A DNA stretch of 64,000 nt from an uncultured Oscillospiraceae bacterium (GTDB lineage: Bacteria; Bacillota; Clostridia; Oscillospirales; Ruminococcaceae), in contig CABUEI010000002.1 of assembly GCA_902490585.1 (NCBI GenBank), forward strand, positions 62,001 through 126,000, read 5' to 3'. Below the pieces are notes generated by a model that was not told the DNA's origin, did not search any database, and saw only the letters and a list, made by a program, of their open reading frames with translations. Each line of letters opens with the position of its first letter. Position 1 is the stretch's first letter. A program made the position numbers and the translations under genes. Shown here in pieces: positions 1 through 8,646 of the stretch.

Positions 1-674
1 CTGTCACGGGTAATCTCGCCCTCATCCTTCCAGTAACGGTCAAGTGTGAGGTCCTGAGTAGCCGTAAAGGGATATTCTCCGTCAATCTTCAGTCCTATAT
101 CGAGAACCGTGTTCTTTGTTTCGTTTCCCTCTATAGGATAGTAGATAGCCTCGAGATTGTAAAGACCTGTCTCTTCAACATTGAACTCGTATGTAAGTGT
201 GAGTTTGTCGCTCTTCCACTTGATCGTGGAATAGTGATCTGTTTTGAGGTCAGTGTCTTCTGCGAGGAACGCTTTCAGACCGTTGTAGCCGTCGCCCGAT
301 TTTTCCTTGATTTCTTCAACCGCAGGAACTATAGCGGCGACATCTTCAGCTGTCATTTCCGATGAGTTGTTTACGAAAGCCGTTCCGTCTATTGTACCTT
401 CCTTGTAGTCGGTAGCATAGATGGTGATCTCCTTGTTGGGCTTTGTAGCGTCCTTATGACTGTTGTAATAAGTACTGTACTTGCCCTCCATACCCGTAAC
501 GGTGATTCCGCTCACAGAGCTATCGGTTGTGCTTTCCTCGGATTGTCCGGCAGAAGTATCGGTTGTTTCTTCTGCGCTGACTGCGGTTGATGTAAGTGAC
601 AATGAGGATACGAGTGTCGCACATGACAATATACCCGCTAATGTTCTTTTCATCCTGCTAGCTTTTGTTGCCAC
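1..674 (-). CDS. Secreted protein, N-terminal part (possible ABC extracellular solute-binding protein), partial at window edge
   Basis: Read on the minus strand from a GTG at 674, preceded by an AAAGGTGG ribosome-binding site about nine bases upstream; an in-frame ATG at 653 is a weaker alternative. The first ~34 residues form a signal peptide (basic KR, hydrophobic core, STAVSA cleavage end), followed by a Ser/Thr/Glu-rich linker and a folded domain whose end (LTLDRYWKDEGEITRD) resembles the N-terminal beta-domain of large Firmicutes extracellular solute-binding proteins of the YtcQ type. The gene lies 75 bp downstream of two ABC ATPases on the same strand, so it is probably the extracytoplasmic part of that transporter. 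It could also be an unrelated secreted protein; the C-terminus is outside the window. Confidence 0.55.
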   Translation of the reverse strand, partial: MATKASRMKRTLAGILSCATLVSSLSLTSTAVSAEETTDTSAGQSEESTTDSSVSGITVTGMEGKYSTYYNSHKDATKPNKEITIYATDYKEGTIDGTAFVNNSSEMTAEDVAAIVPAVEEIKEKSGDGYNGLKAFLAEDTDLKTDHYSTIKWKSDKLTLTYEFNVEETGLYNLEAIYYPIEGNETKNTVLDIGLKIDGEYPFTATQDLTLDRYWKDEGEITRD

Positions 675-749
675 AGTAATAATCCACCTTTCTGATAGTT
701 GTCGTTTATGTTCAATCGAAAATATGCTAATTTCGACGAGTTAAGGAAT

Positions 750-1718
750 TTATCCGTGCGTATTGTAATCTGAGTTGTAAACGGAAATCTTTCCGTCCTC
801 AAGCTCAACACGCACTTTATCTCCGCCCCGTATACCCAGAGCCTCGAGATACTCTTTGGGAATCTGGAGTCTGCCTGCTCTGTCAAGAACAACAAGCTCC
901 TCGTGATCCGAACTGCTCTGCTGCATGAGCTTTTCATGCTCAGCCCTTTGCTGTTCGCTCATTTTCTCAAGCTCACCGAAGGAGAGGACTTCAGTCTTCT
1001 TCCTCAGCATCTCGCTCGATGTACGTCCGTCACGGATAGCAACCACTCGGTCGATTGATTTCGACAGATTTGTATCGTGAGTTACTATTATAATGGTAAC
1101 GCCCATCTGACGATTGAGCTGTTTGAAAACATCAAGTACCATAGCCGCTGTCTTGGTATCGACCGCACCCGTAGGTTCGTCCGCAAGAAGCAGGCTTGGA
1201 TTGTTTGAAAGCGCTATTGCGATAGCCACTCGCTGTTGTTCACCGCCCGAAAGCTGACCGAGAAGCGAGTTTTTTCTCGCCGACAGCCCCACCATATCGA
1301 GCAGTTCCTCCGCTCTTTCCCGTCGGTTCTTATGTCCCGAGAGTAAAAGCGGCATCTCAACGTTCTGTATCGCCGTAAGATACGGTATAAGGTTTCTGGC
1401 GTTGTTCTGCCATACGAAACCAACCGTTTCCCTTTTATATTTTATGAGGTCTTTTTCGTCAAATTTAAGCAAGTCCTTGCCGTCAACGTAAAGACTTCCC
1501 GCCGAGGGTTTATCAAGAGCTCCGAGCATATTCAGCAGTGTTGATTTACCGCTTCCGCTCGCTCCGACTATTCCCATCAGTTCACCACGTTCAACCGTCA
1601 GGTCAAGTCCCTGAAGAGCCATAACCTCAACGTCTGTGGTCTTATATATCTTGACTAAGTTCTCGCATTGCACCATCACGTTTTCGGGCGGTGCAAGCAT
1701 CATTCTCTGAGGCATCAC
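750..1718 (-). CDS. ABC transporter ATP-binding protein (MacB/LolD type) fused to a C-terminal AbrB-like domain
   Basis: Cytoplasmic ATPase that would power a membrane permease not visible in the window. It has Walker A GASGSGKS (52-59), signature LSGGEQQ (156-162), Walker B LLLADE (177-182) and the switch His in IVTHD, all typical of the LolD/MacB/YtrE class that partners FtsX-like permeases. Unusually, after a charged linker (~240-272) the protein ends with a ~40-residue SpoVT/AbrB-like swapped-hairpin segment (274-314: VVLDRAGRLQIPKEY followed by LGIRGGDKVRVEL). The start overlaps the end of the upstream ABC ATPase by four bases, implying translational coupling. ABC identity is certain; the AbrB assignment is from sequence pattern. 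Confidence 0.9.
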   Translation of the reverse strand: MMPQRMMLAPPENVMVQCENLVKIYKTTDVEVMALQGLDLTVERGELMGIVGASGSGKSTLLNMLGALDKPSAGSLYVDGKDLLKFDEKDLIKYKRETVGFVWQNNARNLIPYLTAIQNVEMPLLLSGHKNRRERAEELLDMVGLSARKNSLLGQLSGGEQQRVAIAIALSNNPSLLLADEPTGAVDTKTAAMVLDVFKQLNRQMGVTIIIVTHDTNLSKSIDRVVAIRDGRTSSEMLRKKTEVLSFGELEKMSEQQRAEHEKLMQQSSSDHEELVVLDRAGRLQIPKEYLEALGIRGGDKVRVELEDGKISVYNSDYNTHG

Positions 1719-2410
1719 TCCACCTGCTTTCTGACGTCTGTAATGCGTCCGTCGTCAAGTGTATAAACTACATCGCACTGCTCCATCATCGCAGTATCGT
1801 GTGTCGTCATCACAATTGTAAGTCCGTCTGTATGTACAAGCTCCTTGAAAAGATTCATTACCGCAAGTCCCGTCGGCATATCCAGCGCCGCAGTCGGTTC
1901 ATCGGCAAATATCAGCTTCGGCTTATGCGAAATCGCTCTCGCAATCGCAACTCTCTGCTGCTCACCGCCCGAAAGCTCTCCGGGTCTGTGGTGCATACGC
2001 TTTTCAAGCCCTACTCTGACAAGACATTCCTTTGCACGCTTTACACGCTCGGCGTAAGGCATACCGACAAGCCGCATGGCAAACTCAACGTTTTCATAAG
2101 CCGTCATAGTCGGTATCAGCGCTACCGACTGGAAAACAAACGACATATCGTTTCTTCTCAGCTTATCCATTTCCTTGTCGGAAAGTCCCGTTATCTTATT
2201 GCCGTCAAAGTACACATCGCCGCCTGTCGGACGGTCAAGCGCACCGAGTATATTAATAAGTGTGGTCTTGCCCGAGCCCGATCTGCCTCTCAGCACAACG
2301 AGCCTGTTCTTTTCGACTTCGAGATTTATATCTTTCAAAGCGTCAACTGTCGTATTATCGTTAATTTTGAAACTTCTCGATATGTTTTCCGCTCTTAAAA
2401 TCGTTTCCAT
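1715..2410 (-). CDS. ABC transporter ATP-binding protein (LolD/MacB family)
   Basis: A 231-residue ATPase of the LolD/MacB lipoprotein/peptide exporter class. Walker A GRSGSGKT lies at 42-49, the Q-loop in FVFQSVALIP (~91-100), signature LSGGEQQ at 146-152, Walker B LIFADEPTAALD, and H-loop TTHD. It is the first gene of a minus-strand operon with a second, AbrB-fused ABC ATPase and a secreted protein, driven by a near-consensus promoter 165 bp upstream. Two different ATPase subunits side by side suggest a heterodimeric nucleotide-binding pair for one permease, as in YtrB/YtrE-like or bacitracin-type systems; substrate unknown. Confidence 0.92.
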   Translation of the reverse strand: METILRAENISRSFKINDNTTVDALKDINLEVEKNRLVVLRGRSGSGKTTLINILGALDRPTGGDVYFDGNKITGLSDKEMDKLRRNDMSFVFQSVALIPTMTAYENVEFAMRLVGMPYAERVKRAKECLVRVGLEKRMHHRPGELSGGEQQRVAIARAISHKPKLIFADEPTAALDMPTGLAVMNLFKELVHTDGLTIVMTTHDTAMMEQCDVVYTLDDGRITDVRKQVE

Positions 2411-2574
2411 AAGTAGTTCCGATCCTCAAAAAAGTCCGCTGGTCCTTAACTGCTCCGTAACTTGTTTCATGTGCTTTTTGTATCAAATGCACAATTAACA
2501 TATTCGTTTTAGCCCGTAAACACGGTGTATTTAGAAATAATGTACAAAGCGGCTCAAGGGTCTATAACGTAGTA

Positions 2575-2603
2575 ATTATACCAAATTATCACCGCACTGT
2601 CAA
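2575..2603 (-). promoter_or_regulatory. Sigma-A promoter of the ABC operon
   Basis: Minus-strand TTGACA (2603-2598), 17-bp spacer, TATAAT (2580-2575): a perfect consensus match. Transcription would start near 2568, giving a leader of about 158 nt before the ABC gene at 2410. Confidence 0.85.
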
Positions 2604-2924
2604 GGTTGATAAAAGAACTTTCACATAACCCCACAGATTTTGTTTTTCTGTACAAACTGAAATTATGCTTGTCTAATAGTTACAAACTTACAGCGTAAAT
2701 TTTGTTAAATTTGCCGAACATAATTTTTACTGCCACAATATCTAGTTTTTTTGCCCGTAAACTGTGCTATTTTATATGTAAACGTTTTCCACATTGCAAA
2801 AGCTTATAACTAAATTTTGCTAATTTGTTAATTCTATTAATCAAACTTTGTGAAATATGCACAAATATTTTCGGCGATTTTTTTAACTAAATCCAAACAT
2901 TGTTACTTAAATTTTAAGTGTAAC
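2604..2924. other. AT-rich intergenic region without a gene
   Basis: No coding potential was seen. Near 2902-2924 there is an AU-rich imperfect inverted repeat (GTTAC ... GTGTAAC) just past the end of the ABC-F gene that may serve as a weak transcription end; it lacks a GC-rich stem. The remainder is AT-rich spacer upstream of the ABC-operon promoter. Confidence 0.4.
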
Positions 2925-4838
2925 TCATGTAAACAATTCTATCTGCTCACTGAGCTCCATCCACTGAGCTGTCAGTTCCTCTTCTTTCTCTTTCAAAGCG
3001 GCGATTTCCTCGGCAAGTTTGCTTGTCTTTTCATAGTCCGTTGCTATCTCCGGCTTTGACATCTGCTCCGCAAGCTCTGCCGTTTTCGTTTCAACCTCTT
3101 CAATTGCCTGCTCACAACGCTTCAGTGCACCGCTGAGCTTTCTGAGAGCACTTTCACGTTCCTTACGCTCCTTGTAGTCGTTCTTCTTTACTTCTGCCGC
3201 CTTGGTCTGAACGACCTGTTCGCTCTGCTGTTTTGCCTCTTTCAGCTCAATGTATTTATCATAATTTCCGTCAATGTTGACCGTGCCGTTCTTGTCAAGC
3301 CACACTATCCTGTCGGCGAGCTTGTTTATGAGGTAACGGTCATGCGACACGATAAGCAGTGTACCGCCGTAGTTTGCAAGCGCATTTTCAAGAGCCTCTC
3401 TCGAATGTATATCAAGGTGGTTTGTAGGCTCATCGAGGAGCAACATATTTGCTTTACTCAGCATCAGTTTAAGAAGCGACACTCTTGCTTTCTCACCGCC
3501 GCTCAGCTTACCTACATTCTTGAAAACATCTTCACCTTTGAACAGAAACTGTGCCAAAGCAGAGCGGACTTCCGTCTGCGTCATTCTCGGATACTTGTCC
3601 CACACCTCGTCAAGCACCGTCTTTGACGGGTCGAGGTCGGTCTGTGCCTGGTCGTAATATCCGCACTGTATATTGTTGCCCAGTTTAAACTCTCCGCTAT
3701 CAGCCTGATACTCTCCCATCAGTATTTTGAGCAATGTTGTCTTGCCGCAACCGTTCTCACCGAGTATGAAAGTTGTAGTATTTCTCTTTATATCAAGCTC
3801 TGCGTTACTGAATACCGGAACCCCGTCAAAAGATTTCGACAGATTTTTCGCAATCAGCACATCGTTTGCTCCACCCTCTTTTGCTCTGAAAGAGAACTTA
3901 ATCGCTTCCGGCAGATCCTCAGGTTTTTCCAGTGTTTCTTTGAGCCTGTCCGCCTGTTTCTGCTTTGATGCCGCAGTGATGAAATTGTGCTCCTGTCCCC
4001 AGCGTTTCTGCTGTTCGACAATGCCTTCGATGCGGTTGATTTCTTTTACGGTTCTGTCATAAACTCTCTGCTGCGCTTCCCTCGCCTCAGCCTTTAAATC
4101 AAGATATCGTGTATAATTGCCTTTGTATTCACGGAGCGTCTTGTTTTCCATTTCAAAAGTCGTATTTGTGACTTTATCAAGAAAATAACGGTCATGCGAT
4201 ATAACAATATATGCGCCTTTATATTCTGTCAGAAACTTTTCGAGCCATTCGCAAGCCGTAATATCAAGGTGGTTTGTCGGCTCGTCGAGCAGGAGTATAT
4301 TGCTCCCCGAAAGCAACAGCTTCGCAAGCTGTGCCTTGCTCTTCTGTCCGCCGCTCATAACACTTATCGGCTTGCCGAAATCATCTTCCGAAAATCCAAG
4401 ACCGATAAGTGCCGATGAAGTCATTGACTTATAGGTGAGCCCGCCGTCACGCTCAAACTTTTCCTGCAAGTGCATCTGCCTTGACAGCGTCTGCTCGCTG
4501 TGGTCGCCTGTGTCTATTGCCACTGCTATATCGGCAAGCTCATTTTCTGCGTCAATAAGCGGACGGAATATCTCAAGCACCTCGTCATACAGCGTAACAC
4601 TGTCATCACGGATAACATACTGTTCCATACAGCCGACTTTTACGCCTGCCGCCTTGCTTATTCCGCCGGTTTCCGCCTCCTGCTTGCCGTTTATGACGTG
4701 CATCAGCGTAGTCTTACCGCAACCGTTCACCCCGACAAGTCCTGCCCTGCCGTTTTCTTCAAGACGGAAGTTCACATCGTGAAACAGCGTTTCTCCGCCG
4801 AAAGATACCGAAATATCATTACCGGATAATACTATCAT
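2925..4838 (-). CDS. ABC-F family ATPase (Uup/YdiF-like, ribosome-associated)
   Basis: Soluble protein with two ABC cassettes and no membrane domain, the hallmark of ABC-F proteins that act on the ribosomal E-site as translation factors or antibiotic-protection proteins. First cassette: Walker A GVNGCGKT (36-43), signature MSGGQKSKAQ; second: GENGCGKT, signature LSGGEKARVS; both have DEPTNHLD Walker B motifs. A charged inter-domain linker (~240-310, the P-site tRNA interaction motif region) and a C-terminal coiled coil (~545-637, Lys/Glu-rich) fit the 637-residue Uup/YdiF/YfmR group. It is flanked by a terminator upstream, so it is probably transcribed on its own. Housekeeping versus resistance role cannot be told from sequence. 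Confidence 0.9.
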   Translation of the reverse strand: MIVLSGNDISVSFGGETLFHDVNFRLEENGRAGLVGVNGCGKTTLMHVINGKQEAETGGISKAAGVKVGCMEQYVIRDDSVTLYDEVLEIFRPLIDAENELADIAVAIDTGDHSEQTLSRQMHLQEKFERDGGLTYKSMTSSALIGLGFSEDDFGKPISVMSGGQKSKAQLAKLLLSGSNILLLDEPTNHLDITACEWLEKFLTEYKGAYIVISHDRYFLDKVTNTTFEMENKTLREYKGNYTRYLDLKAEAREAQQRVYDRTVKEINRIEGIVEQQKRWGQEHNFITAASKQKQADRLKETLEKPEDLPEAIKFSFRAKEGGANDVLIAKNLSKSFDGVPVFSNAELDIKRNTTTFILGENGCGKTTLLKILMGEYQADSGEFKLGNNIQCGYYDQAQTDLDPSKTVLDEVWDKYPRMTQTEVRSALAQFLFKGEDVFKNVGKLSGGEKARVSLLKLMLSKANMLLLDEPTNHLDIHSREALENALANYGGTLLIVSHDRYLINKLADRIVWLDKNGTVNIDGNYDKYIELKEAKQQSEQVVQTKAAEVKKNDYKERKERESALRKLSGALKRCEQAIEEVETKTAELAEQMSKPEIATDYEKTSKLAEEIAALKEKEEELTAQWMELSEQIELFT

Positions 4839-4864
4839 GGTGCATTGTCCTTTCCGAAAAATAA

Positions 4865-4887
4865 CGGTCAGAGGGTTTCTCTGACCG
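4865..4887 (-). terminator. Rho-independent terminator after the PrsA-like gene (bidirectional)
   Basis: A 9-bp perfect stem CGGTCAGAG/CTCTGACCG with a 5-nt loop, T-rich on both sides (TTATTTTT on the minus strand, ATTTTTATTTTT on the plus strand). It separates the lipoprotein gene from the ABC-F gene. Confidence 0.85.
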
Positions 4888-4913
4888 CATATATTTTTAT
4901 TTTTACGCCGGAA

Positions 4914-6128
4914 TTACTTCTTTAAATTCTCGGGCTTGTACTTGTTGAGTGCGTCATTGTTGAGATCAAGCGCATAGTCCTTAGCCGTTTCGTTGAGCAT
5001 AGCCTTGTAGTCGTCATCCTTCATAATGTGAAGCACGTTGCTGTGATTCTCCGTGAGCCAGTCCTCACGTTCCTTTATATCACGGCGTACTACCGCATAA
5101 TAAACGCTGTCATCCTCGTAAACTCCGCCCTTGTCTGTGTCAAGCTCAAATGCCCACTTTACAAACTCCTCGCTCGGTGAAGTATCCGTCTTGCCGAGCA
5201 GGAATTCGTGGTCATGCTCCTCTTCTTCACTTCCCGATGTTCCGCTGCTCGTTGTATCGTCCGATGCGGTTTCGCTTGTCGAAGAAGTTACAGATGATGC
5301 CGCAGAAGAAACCGCAGATGAATTGCCCGAGTTGCTCTCAGCCTCAGCTTCTGCCTTTTCCTTAGCTACAAGGTCTTCATACTCATGGTAAACAGTATCA
5401 TAATCCTCGCCTGCGAGAATTCTGTCAACGTAACCCTGAGCCTGTTCTTTCTTGGCTTTCTTGCCCTCATCTGTTGTGATCTTATCGCCGTTGCCCTCTG
5501 TCAGAGAAACCTGGATAATCTGGAATCTGCCGTAGTTATCATAGAAGTAAGTAGCTATATCCTTTTCGTCTGTAGCGGATATGCCGTTCTCTTCATAATA
5601 AGCGTCAAACACCTTGTTACTCATCTTGTTTACGAGCTGAACAGCCTCATACGACTTTCTGCTGATACCTGCGTTCTCGTAGTTCTGACCGTAAGTTGTA
5701 CCTGTGCTGTAGCCGTAATATGTGATCTCTGTATCCCACATCTTCTTTGCCGAAGTTGTTACCTCGCTCTTTTCTTCATCTGTAAGAGTAAGTCCGAGTT
5801 CGTCAAACTTCTTCTGTATAGCAACATACTGCTTTACCTGCTCTAATGTACGATCCTGAACATACTGTGAGAATGTCTTGTCCTGTACATTGTAATTATA
5901 GTAGCTGAAGTTCTCTATCTTTGATGAATCAGTACCCATAGCCTTAAGCTGGTCGTCAACCTCCTGCTGAGCCTCGCTTATAGCCGACTGCTCATACAGC
6001 AGATAAATACCGGCATTGATAGTCTGGTCATCAATCGAACCTATAGTAGATACATCTGCACAGCCTGCAACACTGAGTGTAATTGCCACGGCACATATTG
6101 CCGCTACCAGCTTTTTAAAATGTTTCAT
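4914..6128 (-). CDS. Lipoprotein of the PrsA/SurA foldase type (peptidyl-prolyl isomerase-like)
   Basis: Begins with a lipoprotein signal peptide with lipobox LSVAGC (Cys23), so it should sit on the outer face of the membrane. The N-terminal helical region (30-230), rich in Gln/Glu/Lys/Tyr, looks like the SurA/PrsA chaperone domain that handles unfolded secreted proteins. The parvulin domain is interrupted by a low-complexity Ser/Thr/Glu tract (~255-300) followed by EEEEHDHEF. Residues 310-375 (LLGKTDTSPSEEFVKWAFELDTDKGG region) resemble the end of a parvulin domain. At 404 residues it is longer than Bacillus PrsA (~290). It lies downstream of pheT with no clear terminator between. Foldase assignment is by overall pattern. 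Confidence 0.6.
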   Translation of the reverse strand: MKHFKKLVAAICAVAITLSVAGCADVSTIGSIDDQTINAGIYLLYEQSAISEAQQEVDDQLKAMGTDSSKIENFSYYNYNVQDKTFSQYVQDRTLEQVKQYVAIQKKFDELGLTLTDEEKSEVTTSAKKMWDTEITYYGYSTGTTYGQNYENAGISRKSYEAVQLVNKMSNKVFDAYYEENGISATDEKDIATYFYDNYGRFQIIQVSLTEGNGDKITTDEGKKAKKEQAQGYVDRILAGEDYDTVYHEYEDLVAKEKAEAEAESNSGNSSAVSSAASSVTSSTSETASDDTTSSGTSGSEEEEHDHEFLLGKTDTSPSEEFVKWAFELDTDKGGVYEDDSVYYAVVRRDIKEREDWLTENHSNVLHIMKDDDYKAMLNETAKDYALDLNNDALNKYKPENLKK

Positions 6129-6146
6129 TGCTTTTCTCCTTACCGT

Positions 6147-6198
6147 TTATAAGGGGCTGTGCCCCGATTATTCTATAGAACCGACGGTTCTCTTATAA
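6147..6198. other. Nested hairpin structure between pheT and the PrsA-like gene
   Basis: An outer 7-bp inverted repeat (TTATAAG at 6147, CTTATAA at 6192) encloses two perfect hairpins, GGGGC-TGT-GCCCC (6153-6165) and AGAACC-GAC-GGTTCT (6177-6191). The layout suits a folded RNA or processing/attenuation site between co-transcribed genes. No U-tract follows, so it is not a classical terminator. Confidence 0.4.
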
Positions 6199-6211
6199 CT
6201 CTGACCTACCG

Positions 6212-8599
6212 TTATCTTAATGTAACACCGATAGCTTCAAGCGCCTTGAGTACCTTTGCAACAACTGCGTCAGCCTCATCGTCTGTCAGTGTAGCGTCTT
6301 TCTTTCTGAGTATCAGCTTGTAAGAAAGGCTCTTCATGCCTGCCGGTACCTGTTCGCCCTTATACATATCAAACAGACGTACAGCCTCAAGATGCTTTGC
6401 AGTCTTTTCGATTACCGCAACTATATCGCCGCTCGGTACATCCTCGTTGCATACAAGGCTTAAATCTCTGTATGTTGAGGGGAACTTGGGCAGTGCAGTA
6501 TACTTTACATCGCCGTCGGCATTGTTGAACATTACTTTCATGCTGAGTGTAGCACAATAAACCTCAGTGTTAACGCCAAAGTTTGCCGCAGCCTCAGGGT
6601 GAAGCTGTCCTACATAACCGATAAGCTCGCCGTTTACCGTAACCTTTGCACATCTTCCAGGGTGGAATGTCGGGTTGTTCTTTTCAGCCGTGTAAACAAC
6701 ATTCTTTACACCGAGCTTTGCCATTACTTCCTCGGCAACGCCCTTGGCTGTAAAGAAATCCTCTCCGTTTCCGTAAAGTGCATAGCACAGAACGTCTCTT
6801 TCAACAGGGAGCTGGTTCTCGCCTGTGGGGAAATATTCTCTTGCGATCTCGAAGAATCTGCCTGCAAGGTTTCTGTTGCTCCAGTTTCTTCTTACAACTT
6901 CCATCATTGATGTAAGTGCCGTTGTACGCATTACGCTTGTATCTTCACCGAGCGGACGTCTTAATACAACGCTCTTTCTTGACTTCTCGTCCATGCGGAG
7001 CATTTCGTAGTCCTTAGGTGAAATAAAGCTGTATGTCATTACCTCGTAGAATCCGAGTGCCAGAGCAAGTGAAATTACCTTGTCCTCGAATATCTGCTCG
7101 GGTGTTCTCTTACCCTGTGACGATAACTTGGGTATAGTCGAGGGGATTCTGTTGTAGCCGTAGATACGGGCAACTTCCTCTGCAACGTCGCATGAGCGGT
7201 GCATATCTATACGGGTGGGGGGAACGATTATCTCGCCGTTCTCATAACCGAAGCCGAGCTTCTTTAATATTTCGATCTGCTCATTTTCGCTGATATCAGA
7301 GCCTAAGTGCTCGTTTACCCACTTGTAGTCGTGCTTTAATCTTTCGGGAACATACTCGCTGTGGTTTTCGTCGATGATAGTATTTACTACCTCGCCGCAA
7401 CCGAGTATCTCGATAAGCTGTAATGCTCTCTTGAGTGCCTTCTCTGCGTTTACGGGGTTGAGACCCTTTTCAAAACGTGAGCTTGCCTCTGTACGCTCGC
7501 CTATTTTTCTTGCTGTACGTCTTACAGAAACGCCGTCAAAGCAAGCAGCCTCAAATACGACTGTAGTTGTATCGTCCATGATACCGCTGTGCTCGCCGCC
7601 CATAACGCCTGCGATTGCCATAGGCTTCTTGCCGTCGGCGATAATAAGCATTTCGGGAGTCAGCTTTACAGGCTCAGCCATTTCATCGAGAAGCTTTAAT
7701 GTTTCGCCCTCTTTTGCGTTTCTGATAACGATTTTGTTATCCTCAACGTATCTTAAATCGAATGCGTGCATCGGGTGACCGTATTCAAGCATTACGAAGT
7801 TTGTAATATCAACAAGATTGTTGATAGGTCTTACGCCGCTGGCTCTCAGTCTTCTTGCCATCCACTTGGGTGAGGGTCCGATCTTTACATTCTTTACAAG
7901 AGCCGCCATGTAACGTGAGCAGAGCTTTGTGTTCTCAACGCTTACGCTGATCTCCTTTGTGATATCACCGTCAACGCCCTTGAAAGTAGGCTCGGTGTAG
8001 TTCATGGGAATATCGAATGTTGCGCTTGCTTCCTGAGCCAGTCCGAGTACGGAAAGGCAGTCGGGACGGTTGTTTGTTATCTCGAACTCTACAATAGTAT
8101 CATCTATCTGTAAAGCCTCGCAGATATCCATACCCATTTTGAAAGAATCAACATCGGGGTCGTCGTTCAGTATAAGTATACCGTCGTCTGCAACGGGGTA
8201 ATCAAAATCATCCTTTGTAAGACCGAGCTCTGCGTAAGAGCACATCATACCGTTACTTGCAACGCCTCTGAGCTTGCCCTTTGTGATCTTTGTTCCGTCA
8301 GCTATTGTACTGTTGTGCATACAAGCGGGAACGATAGCGCCCTCGAATAAGTTCTGAGCCGCAGTAACTATCTGTACAGGCTCTTCTCTGCCTGCGTCAA
8401 GCTGGCATATCCAGAGCTTTTCGCTGTCGGGGTGACGCTCAAGCTTCAGCACCTTTGCAACTACTACATTGTTTATAGGATCGGACATCTTATGATAGGT
8501 TTCAACCTTTGAACCGCTCATTGTCATATCCGCTACGAATTCTTTTATAGGCATATCGGCTTTAACATAGTCGTTAAGCCATCTCATTGATAAATCCAC
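6212..8599 (-). CDS. pheT: Phenylalanine--tRNA ligase, beta subunit
   Basis: Large subunit of the alpha2-beta2 phenylalanyl-tRNA synthetase. The 795 residues match the usual bacterial length. Domains in order: an N-terminal tRNA-binding EMAP-like OB fold (~40-150), the B3/B4 core with the editing site (~200-380), the B5 DNA-binding-like domain (~400-475), the catalytic-like core (~480-690), and the C-terminal ferredoxin-fold anticodon-binding domain (~700-795, beginning FPSTYRDLSLV). It follows pheS on the minus strand with a 47-bp gap, the standard operon order. Confidence 0.97.
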   Translation of the reverse strand: MDLSMRWLNDYVKADMPIKEFVADMTMSGSKVETYHKMSDPINNVVVAKVLKLERHPDSEKLWICQLDAGREEPVQIVTAAQNLFEGAIVPACMHNSTIADGTKITKGKLRGVASNGMMCSYAELGLTKDDFDYPVADDGILILNDDPDVDSFKMGMDICEALQIDDTIVEFEITNNRPDCLSVLGLAQEASATFDIPMNYTEPTFKGVDGDITKEISVSVENTKLCSRYMAALVKNVKIGPSPKWMARRLRASGVRPINNLVDITNFVMLEYGHPMHAFDLRYVEDNKIVIRNAKEGETLKLLDEMAEPVKLTPEMLIIADGKKPMAIAGVMGGEHSGIMDDTTTVVFEAACFDGVSVRRTARKIGERTEASSRFEKGLNPVNAEKALKRALQLIEILGCGEVVNTIIDENHSEYVPERLKHDYKWVNEHLGSDISENEQIEILKKLGFGYENGEIIVPPTRIDMHRSCDVAEEVARIYGYNRIPSTIPKLSSQGKRTPEQIFEDKVISLALALGFYEVMTYSFISPKDYEMLRMDEKSRKSVVLRRPLGEDTSVMRTTALTSMMEVVRRNWSNRNLAGRFFEIAREYFPTGENQLPVERDVLCYALYGNGEDFFTAKGVAEEVMAKLGVKNVVYTAEKNNPTFHPGRCAKVTVNGELIGYVGQLHPEAAANFGVNTEVYCATLSMKVMFNNADGDVKYTALPKFPSTYRDLSLVCNEDVPSGDIVAVIEKTAKHLEAVRLFDMYKGEQVPAGMKSLSYKLILRKKDATLTDDEADAVVAKVLKALEAIGVTLR

Positions 8600-8646
8600 G
8601 TTAATATCTCCTTTTACGATTTCAATCGGTATTTATAAAATGTCAA

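Noticed and set aside
2452..2494. 14-codon ORF in the ABC operon leader (minus strand, from ATGAAACAAGTT)
   Set aside because: No ribosome-binding site and no amino-acid pattern suggesting attenuation.
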